In this document: one piece after another, positions 7,391 through 15,853 of the stretch
Position numbering within the stretch: the stretch's first letter is position 1
Layout: every line of letters starts with the position of its first letter
Source: Flavobacteriales bacterium
Lineage (GTDB): Bacteria; Bacteroidota; Bacteroidia; Flavobacteriales_F; PHOS-HE28
Reading direction: 5' to 3'
NCBI GenBank assembly: GCA_016716605.1
Contig: JADJWA010000001.1
Coordinates: 2,339,001 to 2,403,000, forward strand
DNA length: 64,000 nt
Notes under the pieces: model-generated
Told to the model about the DNA's origin: nothing
The model's input: only the letters and a program-made list of their open reading frames with translations
The model's database searches: none
Translations under genes and position numbers: made by a program

Positions 7391-8200
7391 TCACGGGCCA
7401 TTTCGCGGGCCATGGATGCGGATAGACGCGCCCACCATGACCGCGCCCTCGAAGAACCAGAAGGATTGTGAGGCGCGGTCGCGGGCCTCGTGGGTGGTGC
7501 GCACATCGGGCATCCAGATCCGGCCCCCGTGCGCTTCGGCGGCAATCACGATGCAGCCGAGGAAGGTGAGCCGCGCCCCGGCGTGCAGGCCGATACCGCC
7601 ACCGGAGAGATGGTAGTCGTCGCTCAGCTGTTTGCCGGGGAAGCGGCAAGCCGTGCGCGGCACGAGCGCACCAACGGAGAGTCCTGCGGCGGAGGCGATA
7701 TCGAGGCGGAGCGGGTTCAGCCGCGCGAGGCGGTCGCGGCGCTCGATGCGCGCATTCACGAAGTTGAGGCCATCGGTGTGCTCGTAGGTGAGGAACTCAC
7801 GGTCGAGGGTGATGCTTCCGCCTTGGGCGCGCTGCGCGGCGATCTCCGGCAGCGTGCCGCTGACGCCCACCTGCTGGTCCTGCGCCATCACGTACTTCAT
7901 ATGGTCGAAGGCGATGCCGACGGCCCAGTGCTCCGTAAGTGAGTAGTTGATGCGCAGATTGGTCTGCGGTAGGGTGAGCTTGGTGGGGCTCAGGTACTCG
8001 ATCGAGACGTCTGATGGGCGGTCCGTGGCGCGCACCGCGTGCAGCGTGAAATCATAGCCTTCGCCGGTGAAGCGGATGTCGGACGCCGAGTAGGCATCAC
8101 GGTTCCAGCCCCAGAGCACTTCGATGCGGCCTTCTTGAGGGGCCTGCGGGAGAGCGCCGGTTGCGAGGAGCAGAAGGGAAAGGAGCAGGGCGAGGCGCAC
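7391..8200 (-). CDS. Putative outer-membrane beta-barrel protein
   Basis: 269 residues from a GTG start. Signal peptide LALLLSLLLLATGALPQ, then alternating amphipathic strands with aromatic ends (EVLWGWNRDAY, FTLHAVRATD, LRINYSLTEHWAVGIAFDHMKYVM), and SFWFFEGAVMVGASIRI at the end, typical of small barrels. I prefer GTG 8198-8200 over the ATG at 8257 because the promoter motif at 8213-8220 lies inside the longer version, and the GTG immediately precedes the hydrophobic signal. The family is not recognised. A +1/-1 slip near 7400 would extend it by about 40 residues to the next gene. Confidence 0.6.
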   Translation of the reverse strand: MRLALLLSLLLLATGALPQAPQEGRIEVLWGWNRDAYSASDIRFTGEGYDFTLHAVRATDRPSDVSIEYLSPTKLTLPQTNLRINYSLTEHWAVGIAFDHMKYVMAQDQQVGVSGTLPEIAAQRAQGGSITLDREFLTYEHTDGLNFVNARIERRDRLARLNPLRLDIASAAGLSVGALVPRTACRFPGKQLSDDYHLSGGGIGLHAGARLTFLGCIVIAAEAHGGRIWMPDVRTTHEARDRASQSFWFFEGAVMVGASIRIHGPRNGP

Positions 8201-8212
8201 GGTTCGTGCCGG

Positions 8213-8220
8213 CGAAGGTA
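8213..8220 (-). promoter_or_regulatory. Promoter motif TACCTTCG that decides the start at 8200
   Basis: Minus-strand motif 12 nt before the GTG at 8200 and downstream of the ATG at 8257, so the longer reading frame cannot be made from this promoter. Confidence 0.55.
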
Positions 8221-8302
8221 GGTCCCGCGCTTGCACCCGGTCGGAACGTGGCGCCATGGCTTCGGCAGGCCGAACGGATCCGCAAATCGCGGCATCATCC
8301 GC

Positions 8303-9649
8303 TCACTTCCCGATGCAGAACCGCCCGAAGATGCTGCCCAGGAGGTCATCCGGCGTGATCCGTCCGGTGATCTCGCCCAGGTGGCGCTGCGCCGCGCGGA
8401 GGTCCACCGCGAGCAGCTCGCCGCTGATGCCCTGCTCAATGGCGGCGCGTGAATCGATCAACGCCTGCCGCGCCTTGGTGAGCGCATCCACATGCCGCGC
8501 ATTGGTCACCACGATGTCGGCAGGCGATGCCAGGGAGTTCACCTGATCGAGCAGCCGCTGCTTCAGCTGCTCCAGCCCTTCGCTGGTCCTGGCGCTGATG
8601 GATAGCGTGGCCGCAGCCTTCACCGGCGCCACATCGCTCTTGTTCAGCACGGGCATGATCATGGGCCCGTCACCGACGCGATCGCGCAGCATGGCGGATT
8701 CCAAGGCGAAAGCCTGTTCGTTCATCACGCTGGCATCGCCCAGCAGCACCACGACGGCTGCTTCCTTCGCCTTCTTGTAGCTGCGCTCGATGCCGAGCTT
8801 CTCCACGGTGTCGTCGGTCTTGCGGATGCCGGCCGTGTCGATGAAGCGGAACAGCACGCCGCCGATGGTGATCGCCTCCTCCACCGTGTCGCGCGTGGTG
8901 CCGGGGATCTCGCTCACGATGGCGCGGTCTTCTTGCAGCAATGCGTTGAGCAAGGTGCTTTTGCCGCTGTTGGGCGCGCCCACGATGGCAACGGGGACGC
9001 CCTGGCGCACGGCATTGCCATAGCGGAAGCTCTCGATCAGCCCGGTGCAGATGCCCGTGATGCGATCGAGCAGCGCGATGAGCTCGGGGCGATTGGCGAA
9101 CTCCACGTCCTCTTCGCTGAAGTCGAGCTCGAGCTCGATCAGCGCCGAGAAATCAATCAGCTCCTGCCGCAGCGCCTCGATGCGCTGCCCGAAGCCGCCG
9201 CGCAACTGCTGCAGGGCCAGGCGATGCTGCGCGGCGCTCTGGCTGGCGATCAGGTCGGCCACGGCCTCGGCCTGGCTCAGGTCGAGCTTGCCATTCAGGA
9301 ATGCGCGTTGGGTGAACTCCCCGGGCTGCGCAAGGCGTGCGCCCGCATTGAGCATCGCCTCAATCAATCGTTGCTGGATGTAGGGCGATCCGTGCACGGC
9401 CAATTCCGCGATATCCTCACCGGTGTAGGAGCGCGGGCCGCGGAAGAAGGTGAGCAGGCCGTCGTCGATGCGGCCCTCGCCTTCGCGGAATGCACAACGG
9501 TGAGCGCAGCGCTCATGCAGATCCGCCGGTAAGCCTTCGCTGACCGCACGTGCGATCGCTTCCGCTTCCGGGCCCGAGAGTCGCAGCAGCGCAATGGCCC
9601 CCGTGCCGGGTGCGGTTGAAATGGCCGCGATCGTGTCAGCGTGGTTCAT
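8303..9649 (-). CDS. mnmE: tRNA modification GTPase MnmE
   Basis: 448 residues, full length. N-terminal folate-binding domain (DTIAAISTAPGTGAIALLRLSG), a helical domain with FTQRAFLNGKLDLSQAEAVADLI, and an inserted G domain with G1 GAPNSGKST, G2/G3 IPGTTRDT and DTAG, and G4 NKSD. It ends in the conserved FGRFCIGK whose Cys is characteristic of MnmE. With MnmG it forms the 5-carboxymethylaminomethyl group on wobble uridines of some tRNAs. Start at the ATG preceding HADTIAA; a promoter-like motif lies 9 nt upstream. Confidence 0.97.
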   Translation of the reverse strand: MNHADTIAAISTAPGTGAIALLRLSGPEAEAIARAVSEGLPADLHERCAHRCAFREGEGRIDDGLLTFFRGPRSYTGEDIAELAVHGSPYIQQRLIEAMLNAGARLAQPGEFTQRAFLNGKLDLSQAEAVADLIASQSAAQHRLALQQLRGGFGQRIEALRQELIDFSALIELELDFSEEDVEFANRPELIALLDRITGICTGLIESFRYGNAVRQGVPVAIVGAPNSGKSTLLNALLQEDRAIVSEIPGTTRDTVEEAITIGGVLFRFIDTAGIRKTDDTVEKLGIERSYKKAKEAAVVVLLGDASVMNEQAFALESAMLRDRVGDGPMIMPVLNKSDVAPVKAAATLSISARTSEGLEQLKQRLLDQVNSLASPADIVVTNARHVDALTKARQALIDSRAAIEQGISGELLAVDLRAAQRHLGEITGRITPDDLLGSIFGRFCIGK

Positions 9650-9658
9650 GCGGGGCGA

Positions 9659-9666
9659 CAAATGTC
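9659..9666 (-). promoter_or_regulatory. Promoter-like motif GACATTTG for mnmE
   Basis: One mismatch (G for T) from TACATTTG, ending 9 nt before the ATG at 9649 in the 49-nt divergent gap shared with the NADH dehydrogenase gene. Confidence 0.35.
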
Positions 9667-9698
9667 CGGATCTTCGCTCCGCCTTCAGCCCGCAACCC

Positions 9699-11024
9699 AT
9701 GTGGACGATCGAAAAGCATGTTTACGACAAACTGCCGTACCCCAAGGTGGTGGTGGTCGGCGGCGGCTTCGCCGGATTGGAGCTGATCCAGCACCTGGCT
9801 GGCAAGCCTTACAAGGTGCTGCTGCTCGATAAGCAGAATCATCACTGCTTCCAGCCGCTGCTGTACCAAGTGGCCACCGCCAGCCTCGGCGCCGATAGCA
9901 TCGGGCATCCGTTCCGGCGCACCGTGGGGCCCATGCCCAACGTGGCGTTCCGCATGGCCGAGGTGCTGCGCGTGCTGCCGGATCAGAAGCGCGTGGAGAC
10001 CAACGTAGGCGAGTTCGGCTACGACATCCTCGTGCTCGCGCTGGGCAGCACCACCAACTTCTTCGGCAACCGCCAGATGGCCGAGGTGGCCATGCAGCTC
10101 AAGAGCATCAGTCAGGCACTCGATATCCGCAGCGATTTCCTGCAGGAATTCGAGCGCGCGCTGGTGCTGCAGGAGGAGGCCGAGCTGAAGCGCTGCCTCA
10201 ATTTCGTGATCGTGGGCGCGGGGCCAACGGGCGTTGAATTGGCCGGCGCCTTGGCTGAGATCCGGCGCACCGTGCTGCGCAACGAGTACCGCGAGATGCA
10301 CAGCGAGCTCATGCGCATCGTGCTCATCGACAGCAATGACCGCGTGCTGAAGAACTTCTCGGAGAAGTCGAGCAGCAATGCGGGGAAGTACCTGAAGGAG
10401 CTGGGCGTGGAGCTGCTGCTGAACAAGCGCGTGGTGAGCGGCGATGATGACCACATCACCTTGGATGATGGCAGCGCCCTGGATACCAACACCGTGATCT
10501 GGGCGGCTGGGGTGAAGGGCGTGACCATTCCCGGATTGGAAGCCGGCTTGAATGAGCGCGCGAGCCGATTCATGGTTGATCGCACCAATGCGATACAGGG
10601 CTTCAACGACATCCATGTGCTGGGCGACATGGCCTTGATGGAAGAGCCCGCGTACCCCAAGGGACATCCGCAGGTGGCCACCGTGGCGATCCAGCAAGGC
10701 CGGCACCTGGCCAGGAATCTCATCCGCCGCGCGGAAGGGAAGGAGCCCCTGCCGTTCAGCTATCGGGACAAGGGCAGCATGGCCGTGATCGGCCGGCGCA
10801 AGGCCGTGGTGGATATCGGCCAATGGAACTTCGGCGGCACCATGGCCTGGCTCCTGTGGATGCTGGTGCACGTGGCGCAGCTCGTGGGCTTCCGGAACCG
10901 CGCCGTGGTGCTCTTCAATTGGGGCTGGAAATACCTGAGCTGGCGCAACACCATCCGCTTGATCGTGCGGCCCTACGTGCGCAAGGGCACCGCGGTGGCG
11001 CGGCCCTTCGTGGCGGTGGAGTAG
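9699..11024 (+). CDS. ndh: Type II NADH dehydrogenase (NDH-2)
   Basis: 441 residues. FAD-binding GxGxxG in KVVVVGGGFAGLE near the N-terminus, quinone/FAD region FQPLLYQVATASL, and the second Rossmann motif NFVIVGAGPTGVELAGALAE for NADH. The C-terminal AWLLWMLVHVAQLVGF and the following basic helix are the membrane-anchoring segment of NDH-2 enzymes. It passes electrons from NADH to quinone without pumping protons at the inner face of the membrane. The ATG at 9699 is the first that gives a normal family N-terminus. Confidence 0.92.
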   Translation: MWTIEKHVYDKLPYPKVVVVGGGFAGLELIQHLAGKPYKVLLLDKQNHHCFQPLLYQVATASLGADSIGHPFRRTVGPMPNVAFRMAEVLRVLPDQKRVETNVGEFGYDILVLALGSTTNFFGNRQMAEVAMQLKSISQALDIRSDFLQEFERALVLQEEAELKRCLNFVIVGAGPTGVELAGALAEIRRTVLRNEYREMHSELMRIVLIDSNDRVLKNFSEKSSSNAGKYLKELGVELLLNKRVVSGDDDHITLDDGSALDTNTVIWAAGVKGVTIPGLEAGLNERASRFMVDRTNAIQGFNDIHVLGDMALMEEPAYPKGHPQVATVAIQQGRHLARNLIRRAEGKEPLPFSYRDKGSMAVIGRRKAVVDIGQWNFGGTMAWLLWMLVHVAQLVGFRNRAVVLFNWGWKYLSWRNTIRLIVRPYVRKGTAVARPFVAVE

Positions 11025-11045
11025 CGTGCGCCTCCGGCGCCGGTC

Positions 11046-11053
11046 TACTTTCG
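11046..11053 (+). promoter_or_regulatory. Promoter motif TACTTTCG for the MFS gene
   Basis: It ends 11 nt before the ATG at 11065 and lies inside an in-frame upstream extension, so the ATG at 11026 is rejected. Confidence 0.6.
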
Positions 11054-11064
11054 CCCGCCTTCGC

Positions 11065-12330
11065 ATGGACCGCCGACTCTTCATCCTCTGGTTCACCATC
11101 TTCATCGACCTGATCGGGTTCACGCTCTTCATCCCGGTGGTGCCTTATTTCAGCGAAGCAGTTGGCGCGAGCGAGGATCTGGTGATGCTGAGCGCGGCGC
11201 TCTTCTCGCTCATGGTCTTCCTCTGCTCGCCCATCTGGGGCAGCATGAGCGACCGCGTGGGGCGCCGTCCGGTGATCATGGTCTCCATCGTCATCACGGC
11301 CATCAGCTACATCGTCTTCTCTTACGCCACCAGCATCGTCCTGCTCTTCGTTTCGCGCTTCCTCACCGGCATCGGCAGCGGCAACATCGCCGCCGCGCAA
11401 GCCTACGTGAGTGATATGACCGAGCCGAAGGACCGCGCTAAGCGCATCGGGCTCATCATCGGCGCATCGTTCGGATTGGCCTTCGCATTCGGGCCCGCGA
11501 TGGGTGGCTACGTCTTCCACCACATGGGCGGTATCGAGGCGGTGGGCTGGTTCGCCACAGGGCTGTGCCTGCTCAACCTCATCGGCGTGGTGTTCATGCT
11601 TCCTGAGTCATTGGCGAATCCCGATCGCGCGCGGCCCATCAACTTCAAACCGGTGGCCAGCACCTTCCGCGCGCTCAGGGACCAGCGCTTCCGCGACATC
11701 TTCCTCATCGGATTCGTGTACATCACGGCCTTCAGCATGATGAATGTGAGCATCGCTTTCCTCTGGATGCAGCGCTACCACCTCACGGTGGACCAGACGG
11801 GCCTCATGTTCAGCATGGTCGGCATCCTCAGCGCCGTTTCGCAGGGCGCTTTGGTGAGCGTGTTCCAGCGTTGGTGGGGCGAACGGCGCATGATGATCTA
11901 TGGCTGCATCATGGTGGGGCTCGGCTTGGCGCTGATTCCCTTCGTTCCGGTGGGGGATCGCGCGGATGTGATCATGGGCGCGGATGGCCTGCCGGCCTCC
12001 ATCGACCTCAGCCTTGCTTTCGTGCTGATGAGCCTTGTGCCGATGGTGCTCGGCGCCGTGGGCAATGCCTGCCTGAACCCGAGCCTGGTCTCGATCCTCA
12101 GTCGGAAATCAGGTCCCCATGAGCTAGGTGAAGTGATGGGCCAGAATCAGGGCTTCTCCTCACTGGGTCGCGTAGCGGGTCCTGCCATGGCCGGACCGCT
12201 GTATGCGTGGGGCGTGGATCTGCCCTTCATCGTGGGCGGCGTAGTCATGGTCGGCACCTTGGCGCTGGTGTTCCACTACCTCCGCACCAGCTACACGCCG
12301 CTGCACACCCCTTCCACGCTGGCCGATTAG
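11065..12330 (+). CDS. MFS efflux transporter, TetA/multidrug-like
   Basis: 421 residues with about 12 membrane helices. The first helix holds the DLIGFTLFIPVVPYF signature of drug:proton antiporter-1 proteins, and loop 2-3 has the MFS motif A, GSMSDRVGRRPV. Helix 4-5 carries RFLTGIGSGNIAAAQAYVSDM. The motif set fits TCR/Tet-type exporters in the inner membrane; the substrate cannot be deduced. The TAG stop is part of the next promoter motif, so the gene abuts sucD transcription closely. Confidence 0.88.
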   Translation: MDRRLFILWFTIFIDLIGFTLFIPVVPYFSEAVGASEDLVMLSAALFSLMVFLCSPIWGSMSDRVGRRPVIMVSIVITAISYIVFSYATSIVLLFVSRFLTGIGSGNIAAAQAYVSDMTEPKDRAKRIGLIIGASFGLAFAFGPAMGGYVFHHMGGIEAVGWFATGLCLLNLIGVVFMLPESLANPDRARPINFKPVASTFRALRDQRFRDIFLIGFVYITAFSMMNVSIAFLWMQRYHLTVDQTGLMFSMVGILSAVSQGALVSVFQRWWGERRMMIYGCIMVGLGLALIPFVPVGDRADVIMGADGLPASIDLSLAFVLMSLVPMVLGAVGNACLNPSLVSILSRKSGPHELGEVMGQNQGFSSLGRVAGPAMAGPLYAWGVDLPFIVGGVVMVGTLALVFHYLRTSYTPLHTPSTLAD

Positions 12331-12335
12331 ATTCG
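12328..12335 (+). promoter_or_regulatory. Promoter motif TAGATTCG for sucD
   Basis: It overlaps the TAG stop of the MFS gene and leaves a leader of about 60 nt before the ATG at 12397. Confidence 0.45.
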
Positions 12336-12396
12336 CCGCCCGCAACTCCACCATTCGCCATGTCGAGCGGAGCAACAACCCTCAACCCGAGATAGA

Positions 12397-13266
12397 ATGA
12401 GCGTGCTAGTCAACAAGAACTCGAAAGTGATCGTGCAAGGCTTCACCGGCAGCGAGGGCACCTTCCACGCTACGCAGATGATCGAGTATGGCACCAACGT
12501 GGTGGGCGGGGTAACGCCGGGCAAGGGCGGCCAGAAACACTTGGACCGTCCGGTTTTCGAGACCGTGAGCGAGGCAGTGAAGCAGACTGGCGCCAACGTG
12601 AGCATCATCTTCGTTCCGCCCGCCTTCGCTGCCGATGCGATCATGGAAGCGGCTGAGGCCGGCATCAAGGTGATCGTGTGCATCACTGAAGGCATCCCCG
12701 TCAAGGACATGGTGGCCGCGCGCGAGTACCTGCACGGCAAGGATTGCACGCTCATCGGCCCCAACTGCCCGGGCGTGATCACGGCCGATGAATGCAAAGT
12801 GGGCATCATGCCGGGCTTCGTGTTCAAGAAGGGGAGCGTGGGCATCGTGAGCAAGAGCGGCACGCTCACCTACGAAGCGGCCGATCAAGTGGTGAAGGCC
12901 GGGCTCGGCATCACCACGGCCATCGGTATCGGTGGCGACCCGATCATCGGCACCACCACCCTGGAAGCCGTTCAGCTCTTCACCAACGACCCCGAGACCA
13001 AGGCCATCGTGATGATCGGCGAGATCGGCGGCGATCTGGAGATCCAGGCCGCGCGGTGGATCAAGGCCAACTGCAAGAAGCCGGTGGTCGGCTTCATCGC
13101 GGGCGAGACCGCCCCGAAGGGACGCACCATGGGCCATGCAGGCGCCATCGTGAGTGGTGCCGATGAGAGCGCGGCGGCCAAGAAGGCGGTGATGCGCGAG
13201 TGCGGGATCCACGTGGTGGAGAGCCCGGCCAGCATCGGCGCCAAGGTGAAGGAGGTGCTGGGCTAG
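12397..13266 (+). CDS. sucD: Succinyl-CoA synthetase alpha subunit
   Basis: 289 residues, full length. CoA-binding Rossmann domain with VQGFTGSEGTFHA and GGVTPGKGG, the ligase domain with GPNCPGVI, SKSGTLTYE and IGIGGDPIIGT, and the phosphohistidine loop GHAGAIVSG. It catalyses succinyl-CoA plus NDP plus Pi to succinate plus NTP in the citric-acid cycle, with a beta subunit encoded elsewhere. No sucC lies next to it, an arrangement common in Bacteroidota. Confidence 0.97.
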   Translation: MSVLVNKNSKVIVQGFTGSEGTFHATQMIEYGTNVVGGVTPGKGGQKHLDRPVFETVSEAVKQTGANVSIIFVPPAFAADAIMEAAEAGIKVIVCITEGIPVKDMVAAREYLHGKDCTLIGPNCPGVITADECKVGIMPGFVFKKGSVGIVSKSGTLTYEAADQVVKAGLGITTAIGIGGDPIIGTTTLEAVQLFTNDPETKAIVMIGEIGGDLEIQAARWIKANCKKPVVGFIAGETAPKGRTMGHAGAIVSGADESAAAKKAVMRECGIHVVESPASIGAKVKEVLG

Positions 13267-13356
13267 TCCAGCCTCGCATCGTGGTGCTGACGGCACGACA
13301 CCTCAGCAGCGAATTGCCCTTGCAATGAGGGCGAGGAGGCACCACCAAGCAGACCG

Positions 13357-13376
13357 ATTACCGGTTTTCTGGTATT
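13357..13376 (+). promoter_or_regulatory. Shared 20-bp upstream element, copy 1
   Basis: ATTACCGGTTTTCTGGTATT, identical to 17931-17950. TACCGG and CTGGTA form an imperfect inverted repeat about a TTTT centre, as expected for a dimeric regulator. It lies 40 nt before the response-regulator start. Confidence 0.65.
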
Positions 13377-13416
13377 TTCCCCGATGCAGGCGGCATTGAT
13401 TTTTGCCGCCATGCAG

Positions 13417-14088
13417 ATGAAGATGAACACGTCGACCTTGCTGTTGGTGGATGATCAGTCGATGATGCTCGACGGCATTGAATCGCTGCTGGCCACGATG
13501 GATGAGGTGAAAGTGCTGGGCCGGTGCACTAACGGCAAGGACGCGGTGGCCCAAGCGGAATTGCTGCGGCCGGACCTTGTGCTGATGGATGTGAACATGC
13601 CCGGCATGGACGGCATAGAGGCCACCAAGCGCCTGCTGAAGGTGAGCCCGTATAGCAAGGTGCTCATCTTGAGCATGTACGGCCACAAGGAGTTCGTTCT
13701 GGAGGTGATGGAAGCCGGTGCATGCGGCTACTTGCTGAAGAATGCGGGGAAGCTTGAGCTCATGGAGGCCTTGCACATCGTGGCCACCGGCGGCAAGTAC
13801 GTCGCGCGGGAATTGGCTGCGGTCATCGCGAACGGGGATCGCTTCAAGGACCGGCGTGGGGAGACACGCTATGGTGCCCTTTCCAAGCGCGAAGTGGACA
13901 TCGTGCGATTGATCCTGCAGGAGCGCACTTCCCAGGAGATCGCCGAAACCCTATTCCTGAGCTCCGAAACGGTTGAGACGCACCGAAGGAACATTATGCA
14001 TAAGCTTGACGTCCGCAATACCGCTGGCTTGGTGAAGTACGCCATGGAGCGGGGCTGGGGAAACAACAACGAGAGCACGAACCGATAA
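13417..14088 (+). CDS. NarL/LuxR-type response regulator
   Basis: About 223 residues. Receiver domain: LLLVDDQ acidic pair, phosphoacceptor Asp in LVLMDVNMPGMDG, Ser in VLILSMYG and Lys in YLLKNAG. C-terminal helix-turn-helix: LSKREVDIVRLILQ, then SQEIAETLFLSSETVETHRRNIMHKL, the GerE/LuxR signature. ATGs at 13411, 13417 and 13423 are all possible; 13384 adds an unusual hydrophobic leader and sits too close to the upstream element. It is probably phosphorylated by the kinase at 15850 and is first in that four-gene operon, 11 nt before the next gene. The shared upstream element suggests it regulates itself. Confidence 0.92.
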   Translation: MKMNTSTLLLVDDQSMMLDGIESLLATMDEVKVLGRCTNGKDAVAQAELLRPDLVLMDVNMPGMDGIEATKRLLKVSPYSKVLILSMYGHKEFVLEVMEAGACGYLLKNAGKLELMEALHIVATGGKYVARELAAVIANGDRFKDRRGETRYGALSKREVDIVRLILQERTSQEIAETLFLSSETVETHRRNIMHKLDVRNTAGLVKYAMERGWGNNNESTNR

Positions 14089-14099
14089 ACCAACGACCG

Positions 14100-14543
14100 A
14101 TGAGCTGGAACATCAATGATCCTGAGGCGGAAGTGAACGAAGAGTACCAGAGCAAGATCACGCATCCGAAGAACCAGTACTTCACCGGGGAGCGGGTGCT
14201 GGACCTTGAGAATCAGGTGATCACGTTGAAGTACGCGGAGCGCATCGGAGTGGACGAAGGAAGCGAGGATATTCAGCTGGGATTGGACCGTGCTGATGAA
14301 GAGGAGGATGAGCAATGGGTGCTCTATGTCGAAGTCGACCCGCCTGATCCGAAGTCCGAGAGCGCACGACGGAAGCCGGTGCGGATGTCAACTTCCGGCG
14401 GAGGCGGAGGCGATGAACAGCGCACGGTCGTGATCAAGAGCCCGGCTGAGGTGCGCTTGCGCGTTCGTTCAGCGAAGATCTCGTTCAAGCCGGCCATCAA
14501 GACCAAGCCGTTCCCCGATCCGGGCAAGCTCAAGCGGCCTTAG
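14100..14543 (+). CDS. Hypothetical acidic protein in the two-component operon
   Basis: 147 residues, not recognised. No signal peptide or membrane segment. The N-terminal half is acidic (EDIQLGLDRADEEEDEQW), followed by LYVEVDPPDP, a Gly-rich hinge (GGGGGDEQ) and a basic C-terminal third (VRLRVRSAKISFKPAIKTKPFPDPGKLKRP). The split acidic/basic character suggests a protein or nucleic-acid binding role in the cytoplasm. Spacing of 11 nt from the response regulator and 14 nt to the next gene puts it in the operon. Confidence 0.75.
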   Translation: MSWNINDPEAEVNEEYQSKITHPKNQYFTGERVLDLENQVITLKYAERIGVDEGSEDIQLGLDRADEEEDEQWVLYVEVDPPDPKSESARRKPVRMSTSGGGGGDEQRTVVIKSPAEVRLRVRSAKISFKPAIKTKPFPDPGKLKRP

Positions 14544-14557
14544 TCTTCCAAGCGGGT

Positions 14558-15853
14558 ATGAAGCATGCCGCGTTGATCGGCCACGCACTGCTCGCGGCCA
14601 TGCCCTTGGTGTCGGTGCATGCCCAGATCAGCGAAAAGCCAACCGGCGCATGCCTGCCGGACGCGATCGCATCGCTCTGTGATCGGTTGCTCCCGGCATC
14701 CGGGCATGTGCACATCACGGACGCTGATGGCAAGGTGCGTGCGTGCCCATGTGAACACCTACTTCGTGGCTCTCTGGATGAGCTGAATGCCCTGCGCGCC
14801 GTGCGAGACCGGCTGTCTGTGCAGCGAATGGATTCCCGCTGGAAGCATGCCACAACCGGGTCCAACCTTCCAGCGACGATCAACGACATTTTGATCGGGG
14901 TCGAGGAAGGCGAACCATTGGTGGAGGATACGAGCGTGTACCTGGATGCGGCCTGGAGGTGCCCAGAGGAAAGCCGATTGCGACGGATCGTCACCGAGAT
15001 CGCCCATCTGGAAACGATCGGTCGCGCGGTGACGGAGCGGTTCCAGTTCACGCTGGTGGTGCAACCGAACCCGGGCTGGGACGACCGTTTCATGCGCATC
15101 CTGCCCGCTGGCAGATCCGGTTGGTGGATCATCCGCATACCAGCGCCGTTGCTCTGGTCTCCGCACATGAGCGATGAGCTCCTGGTGTTCATGCTGCTTC
15201 ATGAGATGGGCCATGCACTGGATGATTCCGAACCGGAACAGATGATGGCATCGGAACTCATGTCGGATCACTGGGCAACAAGCGTTGGATTGACGGCCTA
15301 TTACGGCGATGAGCGCGCTGCCGAGCTCCGCCCCCGCATCGCGCAGGATTTCCGTGAATATCACAAGGACATCTATACCCTCGAGACATTCGATCGGTCT
15401 TCCTGCGAAACCGGCCGCTTGAATGACTACCCACGACTCGCGTGCCGTTTGGAATGCATCCGTGACCCGCAGTGGGCCGCATCCGTGAGAGGTTCGGGTT
15501 TCACTTTCCCAGACTCGTGCTGGTCCACACGGCCATGTGGCCCGCGTTTCAATCCAGCTCGGGAGTGGGCGCGCGGTGATTGCTACCGTGCGGACGAGGG
15601 CGGAGGAAACCCCCTGGTCGGAGTGAGCGAACGGCTTGAATCGCTCAACGAGCTGCATGGCGATCTGGATGGGAAGTTCTGTGAGCGACGCCCCGAACTT
15701 TGCGGGCTCAAGCAGCCGGAGCGCAACAAGCAGCTGGCGGCGGAGATCCGCTACTTGCGGATGCGAGAACGGCGCATCGAATCCCCGCTTGACCGATCGA
15801 TCCGAAGACTGCGCAGGTTGAACACCGAGATTCTGCTCAAAGACAAGCCATGA
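14558..15853 (+). CDS. Putative secreted zinc metallopeptidase (HExxH)
   Basis: 431 residues. Signal peptide about 1-23 ending in VHAQ. Around residues 205-240 there is LLVFMLLHEMGHALDDSE, an HExxH zinc motif in a hydrophobic helix, followed by ASELMSDHWAT, where the Glu and Asp fit the third-ligand E..AD helix of M48-like gluzincins. The remainder has many Cys residues (CPDAIASLCDRLLP, CRLECIRDP, CRADEG-type), so disulfides and a periplasmic or outer location are likely. I do not recognise the overall family. The TGA overlaps the kinase ATG, so the two are probably translationally coupled. Confidence 0.7.
   Translation: MKHAALIGHALLAAMPLVSVHAQISEKPTGACLPDAIASLCDRLLPASGHVHITDADGKVRACPCEHLLRGSLDELNALRAVRDRLSVQRMDSRWKHATTGSNLPATINDILIGVEEGEPLVEDTSVYLDAAWRCPEESRLRRIVTEIAHLETIGRAVTERFQFTLVVQPNPGWDDRFMRILPAGRSGWWIIRIPAPLLWSPHMSDELLVFMLLHEMGHALDDSEPEQMMASELMSDHWATSVGLTAYYGDERAAELRPRIAQDFREYHKDIYTLETFDRSSCETGRLNDYPRLACRLECIRDPQWAASVRGSGFTFPDSCWSTRPCGPRFNPAREWARGDCYRADEGGGNPLVGVSERLESLNELHGDLDGKFCERRPELCGLKQPERNKQLAAEIRYLRMRERRIESPLDRSIRRLRRLNTEILLKDKP

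Noticed and set aside
9636..11132. 498-codon open frame on the minus strand
   Set aside because: Antisense to the type II NADH dehydrogenase gene, His/Ala/Gln-rich with no recognisable motif.
13384..13416. Response regulator starting at the ATG at 13384
   Set aside because: It adds MQAALIFAAMQ, unlike family members, and lies 8 nt from the shared upstream element, where the promoter should be.
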